Counted from the first letter of the stretch, positions 46,181 through 54,614 are shown. The stretch: 64,000 bases of DNA from Paraburkholderia sp. CNPSo 3274 (GCF_024206475.1 NZ_JAMBPR010000011.1:62001-126000); one strand, 5' to 3'. Notes: generated by a model not told the origin, from the sequence alone. A program made the numbers and translations.

Positions 46181-46581
46181 AGCTGCGCCGTTCCCGGGCA
46201 TCGAAGCGCGGTCGCATCGAGATCATTCCGATGATCGATGTGATGTTCTTCCTGCTCGCCACCTTCATGCTCGCGTCACTCACGATGCAGCGGCTCGACG
46301 CAGTCAAACTCGATCTGCCGCGCGGCACGGCGCAACGGCTTGCCGGGCAGCAGCCACTCACGCTCAGCGTAAGCCGCAACGGACAGATCGCGGTGAACCG
46401 TCAGGACGTACAGTTAAATGAAGTGGCGGGAACGGTAAAGCGCCTGCTCGCTGCCGATGGAAACGTGGTTGTCGCCGCGGACGCCTGGGCTCCGAACGGC
46501 CTGGTCGTCCAGGCCATGCTTCAGGCCCGTGTGGGCGGAGCCGGCCATTTCCTCATTGCGGTCCACCGTGACCAACCGTAG
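46177..46581 (+). CDS. exbD: ExbD/TolR-family protein
   Basis: A 134-residue single-pass protein. The N-terminal helix contains the key Asp in IEIIPMIDVMFFLLATFMLA, followed by a periplasmic domain. It partners ExbB in the TonB motor. The ATG overlaps the exbB stop (ATGA), and the tonB GTG lies inside its last codons, so all three are coupled. Confidence 0.93.
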   Translation: MKLRRSRASKRGRIEIIPMIDVMFFLLATFMLASLTMQRLDAVKLDLPRGTAQRLAGQQPLTLSVSRNGQIAVNRQDVQLNEVAGTVKRLLAADGNVVVAADAWAPNGLVVQAMLQARVGGAGHFLIAVHRDQP

Positions 46582-47275
46582 CATCGCGCGCTTCGTCAGG
46601 CTGCTTGACGCGCGCGGCCCGAGAGCCGTGGCCGGATGCGTTGTGGCGCTCGCGGTGTGGTCTGCGTTCGTTAGTGTTTTTATAGTCGGTCTTTCGGAGA
46701 ATCCGGAACCCGCCCGTCCATTGACGCTCGATGCTCGCGTGGTAGAGATCATTACGCCGACGCCGCCCCATCCGCAGGCTGCGGTCGCACGCCCTGCTCC
46801 GAACATCGCAGCGACATCGCACCCTGCGCGCGTGGTTCGGCCGACGAATCGGCCTGAGGCAGCAGTTGCCACGCGGCTGCCTGCGCATACCGAATCCCCA
46901 TTGCCTGCGGCTGCCGCTCCGCCGCCGGCCATGACAACGGCTCATGCCAGCGCTGAAAATGCATCGGCTACGCCCGCCCCGGCCGGGAGCACTTCCGCAG
47001 CGTCCGGCGATACCACCGCGCATCCGCTTAGCCAGCCGTTGCCCGTGCTTCCCGATGACCTGCGCGAGTACGCATATCAGGCCATCGCACTAGCTCGCTT
47101 CACCATTCATCCGGACGGTTCGGTCGACGTCGCGCTTGTCAAACCCACCCAGAACCCGCGCCTGAACCAGTTGTTACTGGAGACGCTTCGAAACTGGCAT
47201 TTTTTCCCGGCAATGAAACAAGGACATCCGGTCGCAAGCGAACAGGACATCCGCGTCCATTTCAATATCGAGTAA
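46568..47275 (+). CDS. tonB: TonB-family energy transducer
   Basis: A 235-residue protein with an N-terminal membrane anchor (about 20-40, VAGCVVALAVWSAFVSVFIV). A Pro/Ala-rich periplasm-spanning region comes next, then a C-terminal TonB domain: YAYQAIALARFTIHPDGSVD, then LNQLLLETLRNWHFFPAMKQ. The GTG start at 46568 overlaps the end of exbD. It presumably energises the receptor encoded just upstream. The membrane helix lacks the textbook SHLS His motif. Confidence 0.85.
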   Translation: MTNRSIARFVRLLDARGPRAVAGCVVALAVWSAFVSVFIVGLSENPEPARPLTLDARVVEIITPTPPHPQAAVARPAPNIAATSHPARVVRPTNRPEAAVATRLPAHTESPLPAAAAPPPAMTTAHASAENASATPAPAGSTSAASGDTTAHPLSQPLPVLPDDLREYAYQAIALARFTIHPDGSVDVALVKPTQNPRLNQLLLETLRNWHFFPAMKQGHPVASEQDIRVHFNIE

Positions 47276-47415
47276 GGCCGGCAGGTTGGTGATTCCCGGA
47301 AAGCCGGCCCCCCAGCGCTGACATATACTCGTCGTGCCGCGCCAGCAAAAGCCTCGACGGCTCGAGTCTGGTGCGACCCCTTAAATCTGGCGCAATAGTG
47401 ACTTCGTGATTTGAA

Positions 47416-47730
47416 ATGAGCGATGGCGTGGAGTACAAACGGCTCGTCGACCTTCCGGGACTGGTTCTTGGCATTGGGCGTTCCAAAGCATTCAATTTCG
47501 GCCGGCATTACCAACTGGGGCGCTTTCATTTTTTGCGTCGATTCAAGCAGACGGTTGGCATGACGCCTCATGCCTGGCTGCTCCGTCTGCGACTGGAACA
47601 AGCGTGCGCCTTGTTGGCACGCGGCAAGCAAACCATAGCCGAAGTCGCCCAGGGCGTCGGGTTTTACGATCAAAGCCATTTCAACAGGGCGTTCCGTCAC
47701 GCGTTTGGCGTGGCCCCTTCCGCATACTGA
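47416..47730 (+). pseudogene. AraC-family regulator, N-terminally truncated
   Basis: Only the C-terminal pair of helix-turn-helices is present. FHFLRRFKQTVGMTPHAWLL, then EQACALLARGKQTIAEVAQG, then FYDQSHFNRAFRHAFGVAPS is a clean AraC DNA-binding domain from about residue 33 to the stop. The first thirty residues and the DNA upstream show no ligand-binding domain in any frame. It is probably a relic, though a stand-alone HTH protein cannot be excluded. Confidence 0.65.
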
Positions 47731-47852
47731 GCTGTTGGGCCTTCGATCGCCTCGCGTGTCAATTTTTTACAAGCCAGCCTTCCCCTTCCTCTTCAGGATC
47801 AGCAGAAGTTCGGCAACGGTTGTTCCGATCGCAAACCTGGAAGCCCATCGCA

Positions 47853-48779
47853 ATGAATCTGCACTTTGAAACCCCTTTGATGGAGTCGCGCGCCTTGAGC
47901 GTCCCTGGCGAACAATCCGTGTGGCTCAAGCTCGACGCTTTGCAGCCATGTGGATCGTTCAAGATCCGCGGCATCGGCCATGCTTGCGCCGTCCACCAAA
48001 GCCGTGGCGCGCAGCGTTTCGTTTCCTCCTCCGGGGGAAATGCGGGTCTTGCCGTGGCCTATGCGGGCCGGCGCCTGGGCATTCCAGTTGTTGTCGTGGT
48101 ACCGGAAACGACGACGGAGCGTGCCAAAGAGTTGCTCTGCCTGGAGGGTGCACAAGTCGTGGTGCACGGCAGTTCCTGGCAAGAGGCAAACCAGTTCGCG
48201 CAGACTTTACTGGGCGCGACGGACGCCTTTCTGCATCCCTTCGACGATCCGCTGCTGTGGCACGGCCACGCCTCGATGATCGATGAAGTTGCGCAAGCTC
48301 GCTTCAAGCCGGATGCCGTAGTGCTTTCCGTGGGCGGGGGTGGTCTGCTTTCTGGCGTGGTGGAAGGCCTGCAACGCAATCGTTGGCACGATGTGCCGGT
48401 GTTGGCTGTCGAAACCGATGGCGCCGCTTCGCTCCATGCCGCTGTCGAGGCGGGTCATACGGTGACGTTGCCGTGTATCTCCAGCGTCGCTACTTCGCTC
48501 GGCGCCAAGCGGGTATGCGAGCAGGCATTGCGCTGTGTGCGCGAGCACCCTGTACGCAGTCTCGTCGTGTCGGACTCCAGCGCACTCGCAGCCTGCGAGC
48601 GTTTTCTTGCGGATCACCGGATCCTGGTCGAGCCGGCTTGCGGCGCAGCGCTGTCCGTCGCCTACGAAAGACATCCGGCGTTGGCCAATTACAAGAAGAT
48701 TCTGGTTGTTGTATGCGGCGGCGCCACGGCCACCATCGATCAGATACGCGCGTGGGCGGACCAGGCCGATAGCCGATGA
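47853..48779 (+). CDS. PLP-dependent serine/threonine dehydratase-like enzyme
   Basis: A 308-residue fold-type II PLP enzyme. The PLP Lys is Lys37 in CGSFKIRGIG. The substrate and cofactor loop is SSSGGNAGLAVAYAGRRLG, and the phosphate-binding glycine loop is SVGGGGLLSGVVEGL. The length and order match the short L-serine/L-threonine dehydratases (eukaryotic SDH type), which deaminate Ser or Thr to pyruvate or 2-oxobutyrate and lack the ACT domain of IlvA. The start at 47853 gives the normal N-terminus. The truncated AraC gene upstream may have been its regulator. Confidence 0.88.
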   Translation: MNLHFETPLMESRALSVPGEQSVWLKLDALQPCGSFKIRGIGHACAVHQSRGAQRFVSSSGGNAGLAVAYAGRRLGIPVVVVVPETTTERAKELLCLEGAQVVVHGSSWQEANQFAQTLLGATDAFLHPFDDPLLWHGHASMIDEVAQARFKPDAVVLSVGGGGLLSGVVEGLQRNRWHDVPVLAVETDGAASLHAAVEAGHTVTLPCISSVATSLGAKRVCEQALRCVREHPVRSLVVSDSSALAACERFLADHRILVEPACGAALSVAYERHPALANYKKILVVVCGGATATIDQIRAWADQADSR

Positions 48780-48965
48780 CCTTGTGCCCGCAACGGCGGA
48801 AACGATAGAATCTTGTCCGCCGAAAATAGAGTGGCAGGTTGGTATCTCCTGCGCCCAGTTGTTGGGTTCTAGTACCGCCGCGGCGTCAACCTTACTTTCA
48901 CCAAGTTGAGCGGACGCGCTGTGGACAGGACGCTGCGCACCCCTCTAAATGAGGAGCCTGCACAG

Positions 48966-49681
48966 ATGCGCAGCAACACGAAAGACCCGTCAATCGGAGC
49001 AGGAGCGCTATTCAGCGGATTGACCTTCGACCGCGAAGCGCTGACCCGCCTGCTTCGAGAATGCGGCGACGGACCGACGTTCGAGCACTGCAATTTCGGC
49101 GGCGAAGATTTTTCGAATCTCGATCTCCGTGCCGCCCGATTCACACAGTGCAACTTCGAGCACACCCTCCTCGAGCACTGCGAACTCGCAGGAAGCCGAT
49201 GGTTGGCGTGCAAGTGAGCGGCCGCAAGATTTCGCTACGCCAATCTGAGCGACGCGCGCTTCTACCGTAGCGATCTGAACAATACCGATTGGACAGGCTC
49301 GAAACTCGCCTCGGCGGCGTTTACCGAGGTGAAGCTCACAGGCGCCCGCTTTGTCGACGCCCGCACGCCAGGGCTTAGCTTTCACGATTCGCTGCTCGTT
49401 GGCGCAGACCTGAAGGGTCTCTCCTTCCGGAAACAAACCCTCGAGGCACTGAGTTTCTCCGACGCGGATCTGTCTGACTGCGACTTTCGCGACGCTTGTT
49501 CGAAGGCGGCAGCCTGAGCAACGCACAGTTACGAAACAGCCGCTTTGATGGCGCGGACCTGCGCTCTGTGAACCTAAGCGGTTTTCGACTCTCCGATGTG
49601 CTGCAGCATCTCAAAGGCACGATACTCTCGGTCGATCAAGCCGTGACGCTGGTTGGAGACTGCGGAGTGCGCGTGTTGTAA
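48966..49681 (+). pseudogene. Pentapeptide-repeat protein with stop and frameshift
   Basis: A right-handed pentapeptide beta-helix gene broken twice. The first 83 codons run to a TGA at 49215-49217. The same frame then continues RFRYANLSDARFYRSDLNNT, GADLKGLSFRKQTLEALSFS to 49494. A one-base loss near 49495 shifts the rest (LFEGGSLSNAQLRNSRFDGA, then GTILSVDQAVTLVGDCGV). Repaired, it would give about 238 residues with the length and C-terminal helix style of Qnr-like gyrase-protecting proteins, though that function is only a resemblance. Two independent lesions argue for a true pseudogene. Confidence 0.85.
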
Positions 49682-49750
49682 TTCGGTGAGGGCCAGCACG
49701 AGCTGGCCTTTGCGTGCCAATGGCAACACCTGGCGATCAACCAAAGCGAA

Positions 49751-51850
49751 TCACTGAGAATCGCTGCGCGCATGCGTCGTGATCTGCACGAAATCGGCAA
49801 CGATATGCGCGGCGCCATAGTGCGCTTTCATCTGCTTCAACTGCTGCCCGACCGCGGCAAGGTAAGCCGAGCGCGACTCCGAAGCCGGGCGCAGGCCATC
49901 GAACAGCGGCGCCGGCGTAATCAGCAAAACGATCATCTCCGTGCCGAACGGCTTGTCCACGAGCCAGTATCCCGATCCTCCAACCGTCGCCGAGAAGCCA
50001 GGCGGCGCCTGGTTGTCGCGCTCGACGTTGCTGGGGACAAGATGCACGACACTGCCGTCGAGCGCGAAATAATCCACGTTGACGTATGAGTCGTAATGCG
50101 GCGTCGTGATATCGACGATGAGCGGCATCCCCTGCGTCAGGCGCGCGTCGAGTGGCTGGGTATGGATCGTCGCGGCGCCGCCCGCCAGATGATTGGCGCG
50201 CCAATACGGCGCGAATGCGCTCACGACTTCGCAGTTGTGGTTCTCCACCGCAGTCACATCGAGTTTCGCGGCCTGCCCTCCGGGCGTTTGCGCAAGCGCG
50301 TCGTGAACGTGCGCCATGTTCTCGCCCACATTGGCAAAGCCACCCACCTGGATCACGTGCTCCGGCAGCGCCGCCGCAAGCGCCGAGCATGGAATACGCG
50401 CGAGCGTCGCATTCAACGCAGCGATCGACGCCGCGTCGGCCACCGGCGCGCTCGATGCAGGAGCCGCTGCAACCGCGCTGGTGGCAGGCACGCTCGCGAC
50501 AACCGTTGCTGGCATTGCGGCAAGCACCGGGGAGGCCGGCGCCTCCGAGGCCGCCTTCGTCGCGCTAGCGGGCGCCATGGCGGCCATGGTGGGCCTCGCG
50601 CCCGTTTGCCCATGCCCGGAAAGCACACGATACCCCACCCATAACCCGGCAGCGACAACGATCGCCCCCACGCCAATCGCGCCGACCCGGGCGCCCGAGA
50701 ACGCCGGCGCATGCGTGAGCACGCCCATGCCCTCGAGAAACTGATTGACGCTCGCGGTGCGCGAGGCGCGGTCAAACGAAAGCGCCGCGCTCAAGGTGCG
50801 CCATTGGCCACGATCGAGCCCAGGCGGCCGCTCGGCGCGCATCTTGTCGCTGCGTGCCTGCGTGGCCGATTTGCGGTTGAACGGATGCTTGCCCGTCAAC
50901 AGCTCGTAGGTCACACAGGCGAGCGCGTAGATATCGTCGCGCGGATCCGGCTCCCGATGCTCGAACATCTCCGGGCTCGCATAGGCGGGCGTGATGCCGC
51001 CAAGCGTCGCGGGATCGAATACGGTGACGTCGGGATCTTCTTCGGGCCTCTGGAACACGCGCGCAATGCCGAAGTCGATGACTTTCACATCGCCGCCGTC
51101 GGTGAGGAAAACGTTGGCGGGCTTGAAGTCGCAATGCACGAAGCCGCGCTCATGTGCATAGGCCAGCGCCTGTCCCATCCCGGCGATGATGGGCCGCGCC
51201 TGTTCGAATGGCATACCCGCGAAACCCGGTGCGCGGAGAAGCTTGCTGAGCGGCTTGCCCGACAGATATTCCATCGTGAGGTAGACGAGCGGCCCGTCGC
51301 GGTCGAAATCGTACACCGTGACGATATTGCGATGCGCGAGCGTCTGCGCCTTGCGGGCCTCGCGCTGCAGCGCGATCAGCGAAGTCGGCTGGCCGCGGAA
51401 CTGCACGTTCAGCACCTTGATCGCGATATAAGGTTTGCGGTCCGAAGCTTCGAGCTTGCGCAAATCGAGCGCCTTGTAGACGGTGCCCATGCCGCCCACA
51501 CCCAGACATTCTTCGAGCACGAAGCGTCCATTGAGCGTGTCGCCAATCCCCTTCACGTGGTCCGCGTCGTCGCCCGCGGCGGCGGAACGCGCAGCGGCAA
51601 GAGCTTCGTGGATGCGAGTGGAGTCGTCCACGGCCGCCGCGTTGTCCTGGCGATGTTCGATGCGGCGCAGGACTTCGGCATACACGGCATCGGGCAGCGG
51701 ATGGACAGTTTGCGTCGCGTCCACCGCCTCGCGCAGGCGAGCGCAATTGGCCGCGTCGACCGCGAGCACGTGGTCGATCTCGGCGAAGAACGCCTCGCGT
51801 GAGAGCGCCCCGCTCTGGAATGTCTGGATCAGCTGCGCAAGGCTCATCAT
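49751..51850 (-). CDS. Transmembrane serine/threonine protein kinase with DUF4384-like end
   Basis: A 699-residue bacterial Hanks-type kinase. An N-terminal helical region of about 100 residues precedes the kinase domain: glycine loop GVGGMG (117-122), Lys145, catalytic Asp241 in HCDFKPAN, DFG-equivalent DFG (259-261) and SPE (292-294). The HRD Arg is Cys, so it is a non-RD kinase. A single membrane helix (about 388-410) and an Ala-rich linker lead to an outside domain resembling DUF4384 (LIVDITTPHYDSYVNVDYFA, then GTEMIVLLITPAPLFDGLRP). It heads the peptide-export region and is the natural partner of the PP2C phosphatase at 54926. Confidence 0.93.
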   Translation of the reverse strand: MMSLAQLIQTFQSGALSREAFFAEIDHVLAVDAANCARLREAVDATQTVHPLPDAVYAEVLRRIEHRQDNAAAVDDSTRIHEALAAARSAAAGDDADHVKGIGDTLNGRFVLEECLGVGGMGTVYKALDLRKLEASDRKPYIAIKVLNVQFRGQPTSLIALQREARKAQTLAHRNIVTVYDFDRDGPLVYLTMEYLSGKPLSKLLRAPGFAGMPFEQARPIIAGMGQALAYAHERGFVHCDFKPANVFLTDGGDVKVIDFGIARVFQRPEEDPDVTVFDPATLGGITPAYASPEMFEHREPDPRDDIYALACVTYELLTGKHPFNRKSATQARSDKMRAERPPGLDRGQWRTLSAALSFDRASRTASVNQFLEGMGVLTHAPAFSGARVGAIGVGAIVVAAGLWVGYRVLSGHGQTGARPTMAAMAPASATKAASEAPASPVLAAMPATVVASVPATSAVAAAPASSAPVADAASIAALNATLARIPCSALAAALPEHVIQVGGFANVGENMAHVHDALAQTPGGQAAKLDVTAVENHNCEVVSAFAPYWRANHLAGGAATIHTQPLDARLTQGMPLIVDITTPHYDSYVNVDYFALDGSVVHLVPSNVERDNQAPPGFSATVGGSGYWLVDKPFGTEMIVLLITPAPLFDGLRPASESRSAYLAAVGQQLKQMKAHYGAAHIVADFVQITTHARSDSQ

Positions 51851-52381
51851 TCGTATGCCTTCAACTCAGCTTCAGGATGGCCGAGGCGCTTTCCGTCACA
51901 TGTTCCCGGCGCGCGATCGCGCCGCGTGTGGCTGTTGCCGCGATCCCCGTCGAGCCCGCTGCAACGTGGTCTCGTCATCTTTAAAGCATACAGAGTCGCC
52001 GCCGAATCTGCGCGCACCGTGATCTCCGTCGGCGCACGCGCTTTCAACCATGCAACAAGGTCTGATGAGAGATTAATCTGCGGCAACGCGCAGTGCAATC
52101 GGTGCCTGAACCAGGCCCTTGGCCCGCACGTGTCGCCCCGGATCCAACGGCCGCGCCGCGCGCTGTTGGGCTCGCACCATCAGCGTTTTCGCGCGCGAGC
52201 GCTGCCACCTGTCCTGCACACACGCGGCGGCTTTCCGCAAAGCCCTGTCGCACAAGGCGTCGAGCGGTTCGTGACGTGAGCGCGAAGCCGCTGGCACACC
52301 CTGTGCATTAAGAGGAGCGAGCCCGCAAGATACTGCAGCTCAATCGCCAACTACCCTGTACTGCCCTTCTGGAGAACTGTC
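51851..52381. other. Divergent control region between kinase and peptide genes
   Basis: About 530 bases between the kinase and the first double-glycine peptide gene. A sigma-54-type promoter at 52292-52307 faces the peptide genes. A minus-strand frame at 52073-52297 (74 codons, basic) has no homologue I recognise. No sigma-54 site was found for the kinase itself. Confidence 0.5.
52292..52307 (+). promoter_or_regulatory. Sigma-54 promoter (TGGCAC-N5-GTGCA)
   Basis: TGGCACACCCTGTGCA has GG and GC separated by exactly ten bases and matches the -24/-12 consensus except for one base in TTGCA. It is 75 bases upstream of the first peptide gene, leaving a normal leader. A sigma-54 activator gene lies in the same cluster. 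Confidence 0.7.
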
Positions 52382-52654
52382 ATGAGCAAGCTGATGATCG
52401 CCGACCTGAGCGTCGCGCAAGAACTCGACCGCAGCGAAATGAGCGCCGTGCGCGGCGGTGGCGGCCTGAGCCTCTGGCCCGGCTACTACCCGGCGCCGTC
52501 GTTCAAGTACGACACGACGAACTTCAGCGCCCAGCAGTTGATCGGCCAGACGAACACCATCGAGAACAACGTGGGCAACGACGTCGCGTTCGCGCAGAAC
52601 ATCCACGCGACGGTCAACCCGGTGCAGACCGCCCACAACACGATCAACTTCTGA
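52382..52654 (+). CDS. Double-glycine leader peptide 1
   Basis: A 90-residue precursor. The leader MSKLMIADLSVAQELDRSEM...RGG is 26 residues with Leu(-12), Asp(-11), Met(-7), Val(-4) and Gly-Gly at -2/-1, as in peptides cleaved by C39 peptidases. The 64-residue core has no Cys, opens with a Gly/Tyr/Pro-rich part (GGLSLWPGYYPAPSF) and then turns Asn/Gln/Val-rich (ENNVGNDVAFAQNIHATVNP), ending INF. No modification enzyme is seen nearby. GGAG precedes the ATG. Possible roles are a bacteriocin or a secreted beta-rich structural peptide. Confidence 0.8.
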   Translation: MSKLMIADLSVAQELDRSEMSAVRGGGGLSLWPGYYPAPSFKYDTTNFSAQQLIGQTNTIENNVGNDVAFAQNIHATVNPVQTAHNTINF

Positions 52655-52750
52655 TCGTCCTGGCGGCGGCGCGGCCGCACCCTGCGTTCATTCGCGTGCC
52701 GCGATCGCCCGGGTCCATCCGCCCCATTCATCGACAACTGGAGGCTCATC

Positions 52751-53023
52751 ATGACTTCCCTCGTTATCCGCGAGCTGGCTCCCGGAACGGCACTCGACCG
52801 CCGCGCCATGACAGCCGTACGCGGCGGCAATAACAGCTCCTACGGTGGCTACGGCTCGATTGCCAACATCACCGTCTCGCCGAACATCGTGCAGAACATC
52901 TCGCAGGTTCAGGTGGTCGACGTCGCGGCGCTCAACAACATCGGTTATATCGGCGCTGGCTTCGGGCCGCTGAACCTCAAGGTCAATCCCTCGCAATACG
53001 CCAACACCGGCGTGACGTTTTAG
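52751..53023 (+). CDS. Double-glycine leader peptide 2
   Basis: A 90-residue precursor with the same 26-residue leader plan (MTSLVIREL, then LDRRAMTAVRGG). The 64-residue core is Cys-free: NNSSYGGYGSIANITVSPNI and VQNISQVQVVDVAALNNIGY, ending GVTF. Alternating Asn/Gln and Val/Ile suggests beta structure. It starts 96 bases after the first peptide gene and has a strong GGAGG. It has no sigma-54 site of its own, so it is probably read through from 52292. Confidence 0.8.
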   Translation: MTSLVIRELAPGTALDRRAMTAVRGGNNSSYGGYGSIANITVSPNIVQNISQVQVVDVAALNNIGYIGAGFGPLNLKVNPSQYANTGVTF

Positions 53024-53150
53024 CCGCTGCCGCGAAGGGAACATGCAGACGGCGCCGCGAGGCGCCGCCTGTTTGTTTACGTGCGCTGCGCGCCACCGCC
53101 TATACTCAAGCGAAACCCCTCAAGCCGAATCCGCTCTCGTGGAGCAGACC

Positions 53151-53366
53151 ATGAGCATTATCGTCATCAAGGACCTTCCGGAAAGCGTGGAACTGGACAG
53201 GCAGGCAATGGCTGCGATCGTGGGCGGCGCCCGCATCGCGTCGCGGCGGACGCTACTCGTGCCGCGGCCGTTCATCGGCGTACGTGTGGAGATCGAAGGC
53301 TCGCCCGCCCAGCGAGGGCCGGCAACCGTCCCCACGGCGCCGCCCCGCCCGACGCTGCTGCGTTGA
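53151..53366 (+). CDS. Double-glycine leader peptide 3
   Basis: A 71-residue precursor with a 26-residue leader (MSIIVIKDL, then LDRQAMAAIVGG). The 45-residue core is different from the others: basic and Pro-rich (ARIASRRTLLVPRPFIGVRV, ending RPTLLR), strongly cationic and Cys-free, the profile of an antimicrobial peptide. A TATACT -10-like element lies about 50 bases upstream. GGAG precedes the ATG. Confidence 0.78.
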   Translation: MSIIVIKDLPESVELDRQAMAAIVGGARIASRRTLLVPRPFIGVRVEIEGSPAQRGPATVPTAPPRPTLLR

Positions 53367-53368
53367 AT

Positions 53369-53611
53369 TCACGCAGCGCGCGCGGTCATGGCCGGACGCG
53401 TGCTGGCAGGCGGAAATACGCACCAGGTGCCATCGTCGTGACGGAAGAAGAAGATTGCAATCGTGCGCGCGGGATGCACCGCTTCTACGCAAACGTAGCG
53501 CAGCCGTTGCTCCTGCGTGCGGCTAAAACGCACCACGCGGGCCGGCACACGCGCGTTCGGTGCGAGCCACTTGTCGACGAGGGTGCGCAGCGAAGTTTCG
53601 GCGGAATTCAT
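53369..53611 (-). CDS. Small conserved hypothetical, paralogue of 28691-28912
   Basis: An 80-residue cytoplasmic protein sharing KWLAP, RYVCVE and FFFRHDDGTWCVFPP with the small protein at 28691. It lies tail-to-tail with peptide gene 3, two bases from its stop. Being inside the export cluster it may be an immunity or accessory protein, but the distant paralogue shows that it is not restricted to the cluster. Confidence 0.65.
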   Translation of the reverse strand: MNSAETSLRTLVDKWLAPNARVPARVVRFSRTQEQRLRYVCVEAVHPARTIAIFFFRHDDGTWCVFPPASTRPAMTARAA

Positions 53612-53669
53612 GATGGTCTCCGAAGCAAGTGGCGATGCGTGTCGTATTGAGGTCGACAGGAAATGGCGT

Positions 53670-54137
53670 TCACGCCGCCTGCGCGGCGTACCCGTCGTGG
53701 CTGGCTTGCAGGCGGCGAGCGTGAACCAGCGCGCGCATCACGCGCAAGCCGGCCAGCGGATGGGCAATGCAGGTGCGGACCTGCTCGCTGCGGCCCTTGC
53801 CGTCCACGCACCAGGTGCAGAAGTGTTCGCAGTTGTTGCTGAGCAGGCGGTAGCGGTCTTCGCCCAGACGCGAGCGCGCACGCACGACGGCTTCGCGACC
53901 CACGAAGGCCGCGCACGGATGCGCGACGATGGCGACTTCGTAGCCGGCCGCGAAACGTTCGAGCGTGACCTCTTCGATCGGACCGCGATGCAGCGATACG
54001 CACAACCCGGCGTAGTGGACGACGCGGCCGCCACCGACATAGATACCGTGATGGCTGTAGCCCGCGCGACGCGACACGAGATGCGCGCCGAGCGGCGGTT
54101 CATCTGCGTGGAACGTCGGTTGAAGATCGGGGCTCAT
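53670..54137 (-). CDS. LRAT-domain protein
   Basis: A 155-residue NlpC/P60-fold protein of the LRAT type. The likely triad is His30 in SHHGIYVGGG, His41 in VVHYAG and Cys103 in SNNCEHFCTW; the NCEHF motif is diagnostic. LRAT relatives are acyltransferases or phospholipases acting on membrane lipids. There is no signal peptide and no membrane segment. It sits between peptide genes 3 and 4 in the opposite orientation. Possible roles are peptide or lipid acylation, or immunity. Confidence 0.85.
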   Translation of the reverse strand: MSPDLQPTFHADEPPLGAHLVSRRAGYSHHGIYVGGGRVVHYAGLCVSLHRGPIEEVTLERFAAGYEVAIVAHPCAAFVGREAVVRARSRLGEDRYRLLSNNCEHFCTWCVDGKGRSEQVRTCIAHPLAGLRVMRALVHARRLQASHDGYAAQAA

Positions 54138-54614
54138 TGCTGCATCCGTCTGGCTGGTTGCTGGCTTCCCGTGCTGCTCGACGGTTTGCCGGTTGCCAAC
54201 TAACCTGCATCAGACATGCCAGGCGGCCGATCACGGTTCTATAAGGCGTAGCGGGAGAACATGCGTGCTGGAGGCGCCCGTGTGTCGGCGGTGCACCAAC
54301 TCGAGTGCTTCGATTGTGTCGGCGCTGAACCATCAATTCGCCGCCGACCCGGCTCACGAAGCGCGATCGTTCATGTGTCGGAGTCCTGATGACGACGGAC
54401 AACCAACGTGTTGGCGAGCGCACGACCAGTGCACCGCGGACCCATGAGGCGCGGGCCAGCGCAGAGCGCGGCTCGCGCGCGCAACGTCATATGGGGCAAG
54501 CCTCACGGGGATGTGGCGCGCGAGCGCCGCGCTTCGCCAAAAAATGGCATGCTGCTTGCAAGGTATGGTCGGAACGCCGCGCGCCCGCGGCCATCATCTT
54601 GACGGAGACTTGTC
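54138..54614. other. Control region upstream of peptide gene 4
   Basis: About 480 bases without a supported gene. It ends with the best sigma-54 promoter of the window at 54545-54560. The rest holds only short shadow frames. Confidence 0.5.
54545..54560 (+). promoter_or_regulatory. Sigma-54 promoter TGGCATG-N4-TTGCA
   Basis: TGGCATGCTGCTTGCA matches the -24/-12 consensus at nearly every position, with the required ten bases between GG and GC. It is 55 bases upstream of peptide gene 4, which is followed by the PP2C gene, so both would be sigma-54 dependent. Confidence 0.78.

Noticed and set aside
47276..47309. Inverted repeat GGCCGGC/GCCGGCC right after the tonB stop
   Set aside because: Only seven base pairs with a 20-nt loop and no U-tract; too weak to call a terminator.
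52073..52297. Minus-strand basic frame of 74 codons upstream of the kinase
   Set aside because: No recognised family, and it overlaps the sigma-54 promoter region; not called as a gene.
53612..54190. Possible sigma-54 sites for the LRAT and KWLAP-type genes
   Set aside because: Candidates had GG or GC at the wrong spacing (CACGC before TTGC, or GG-N10-AC), so no promoter was claimed.
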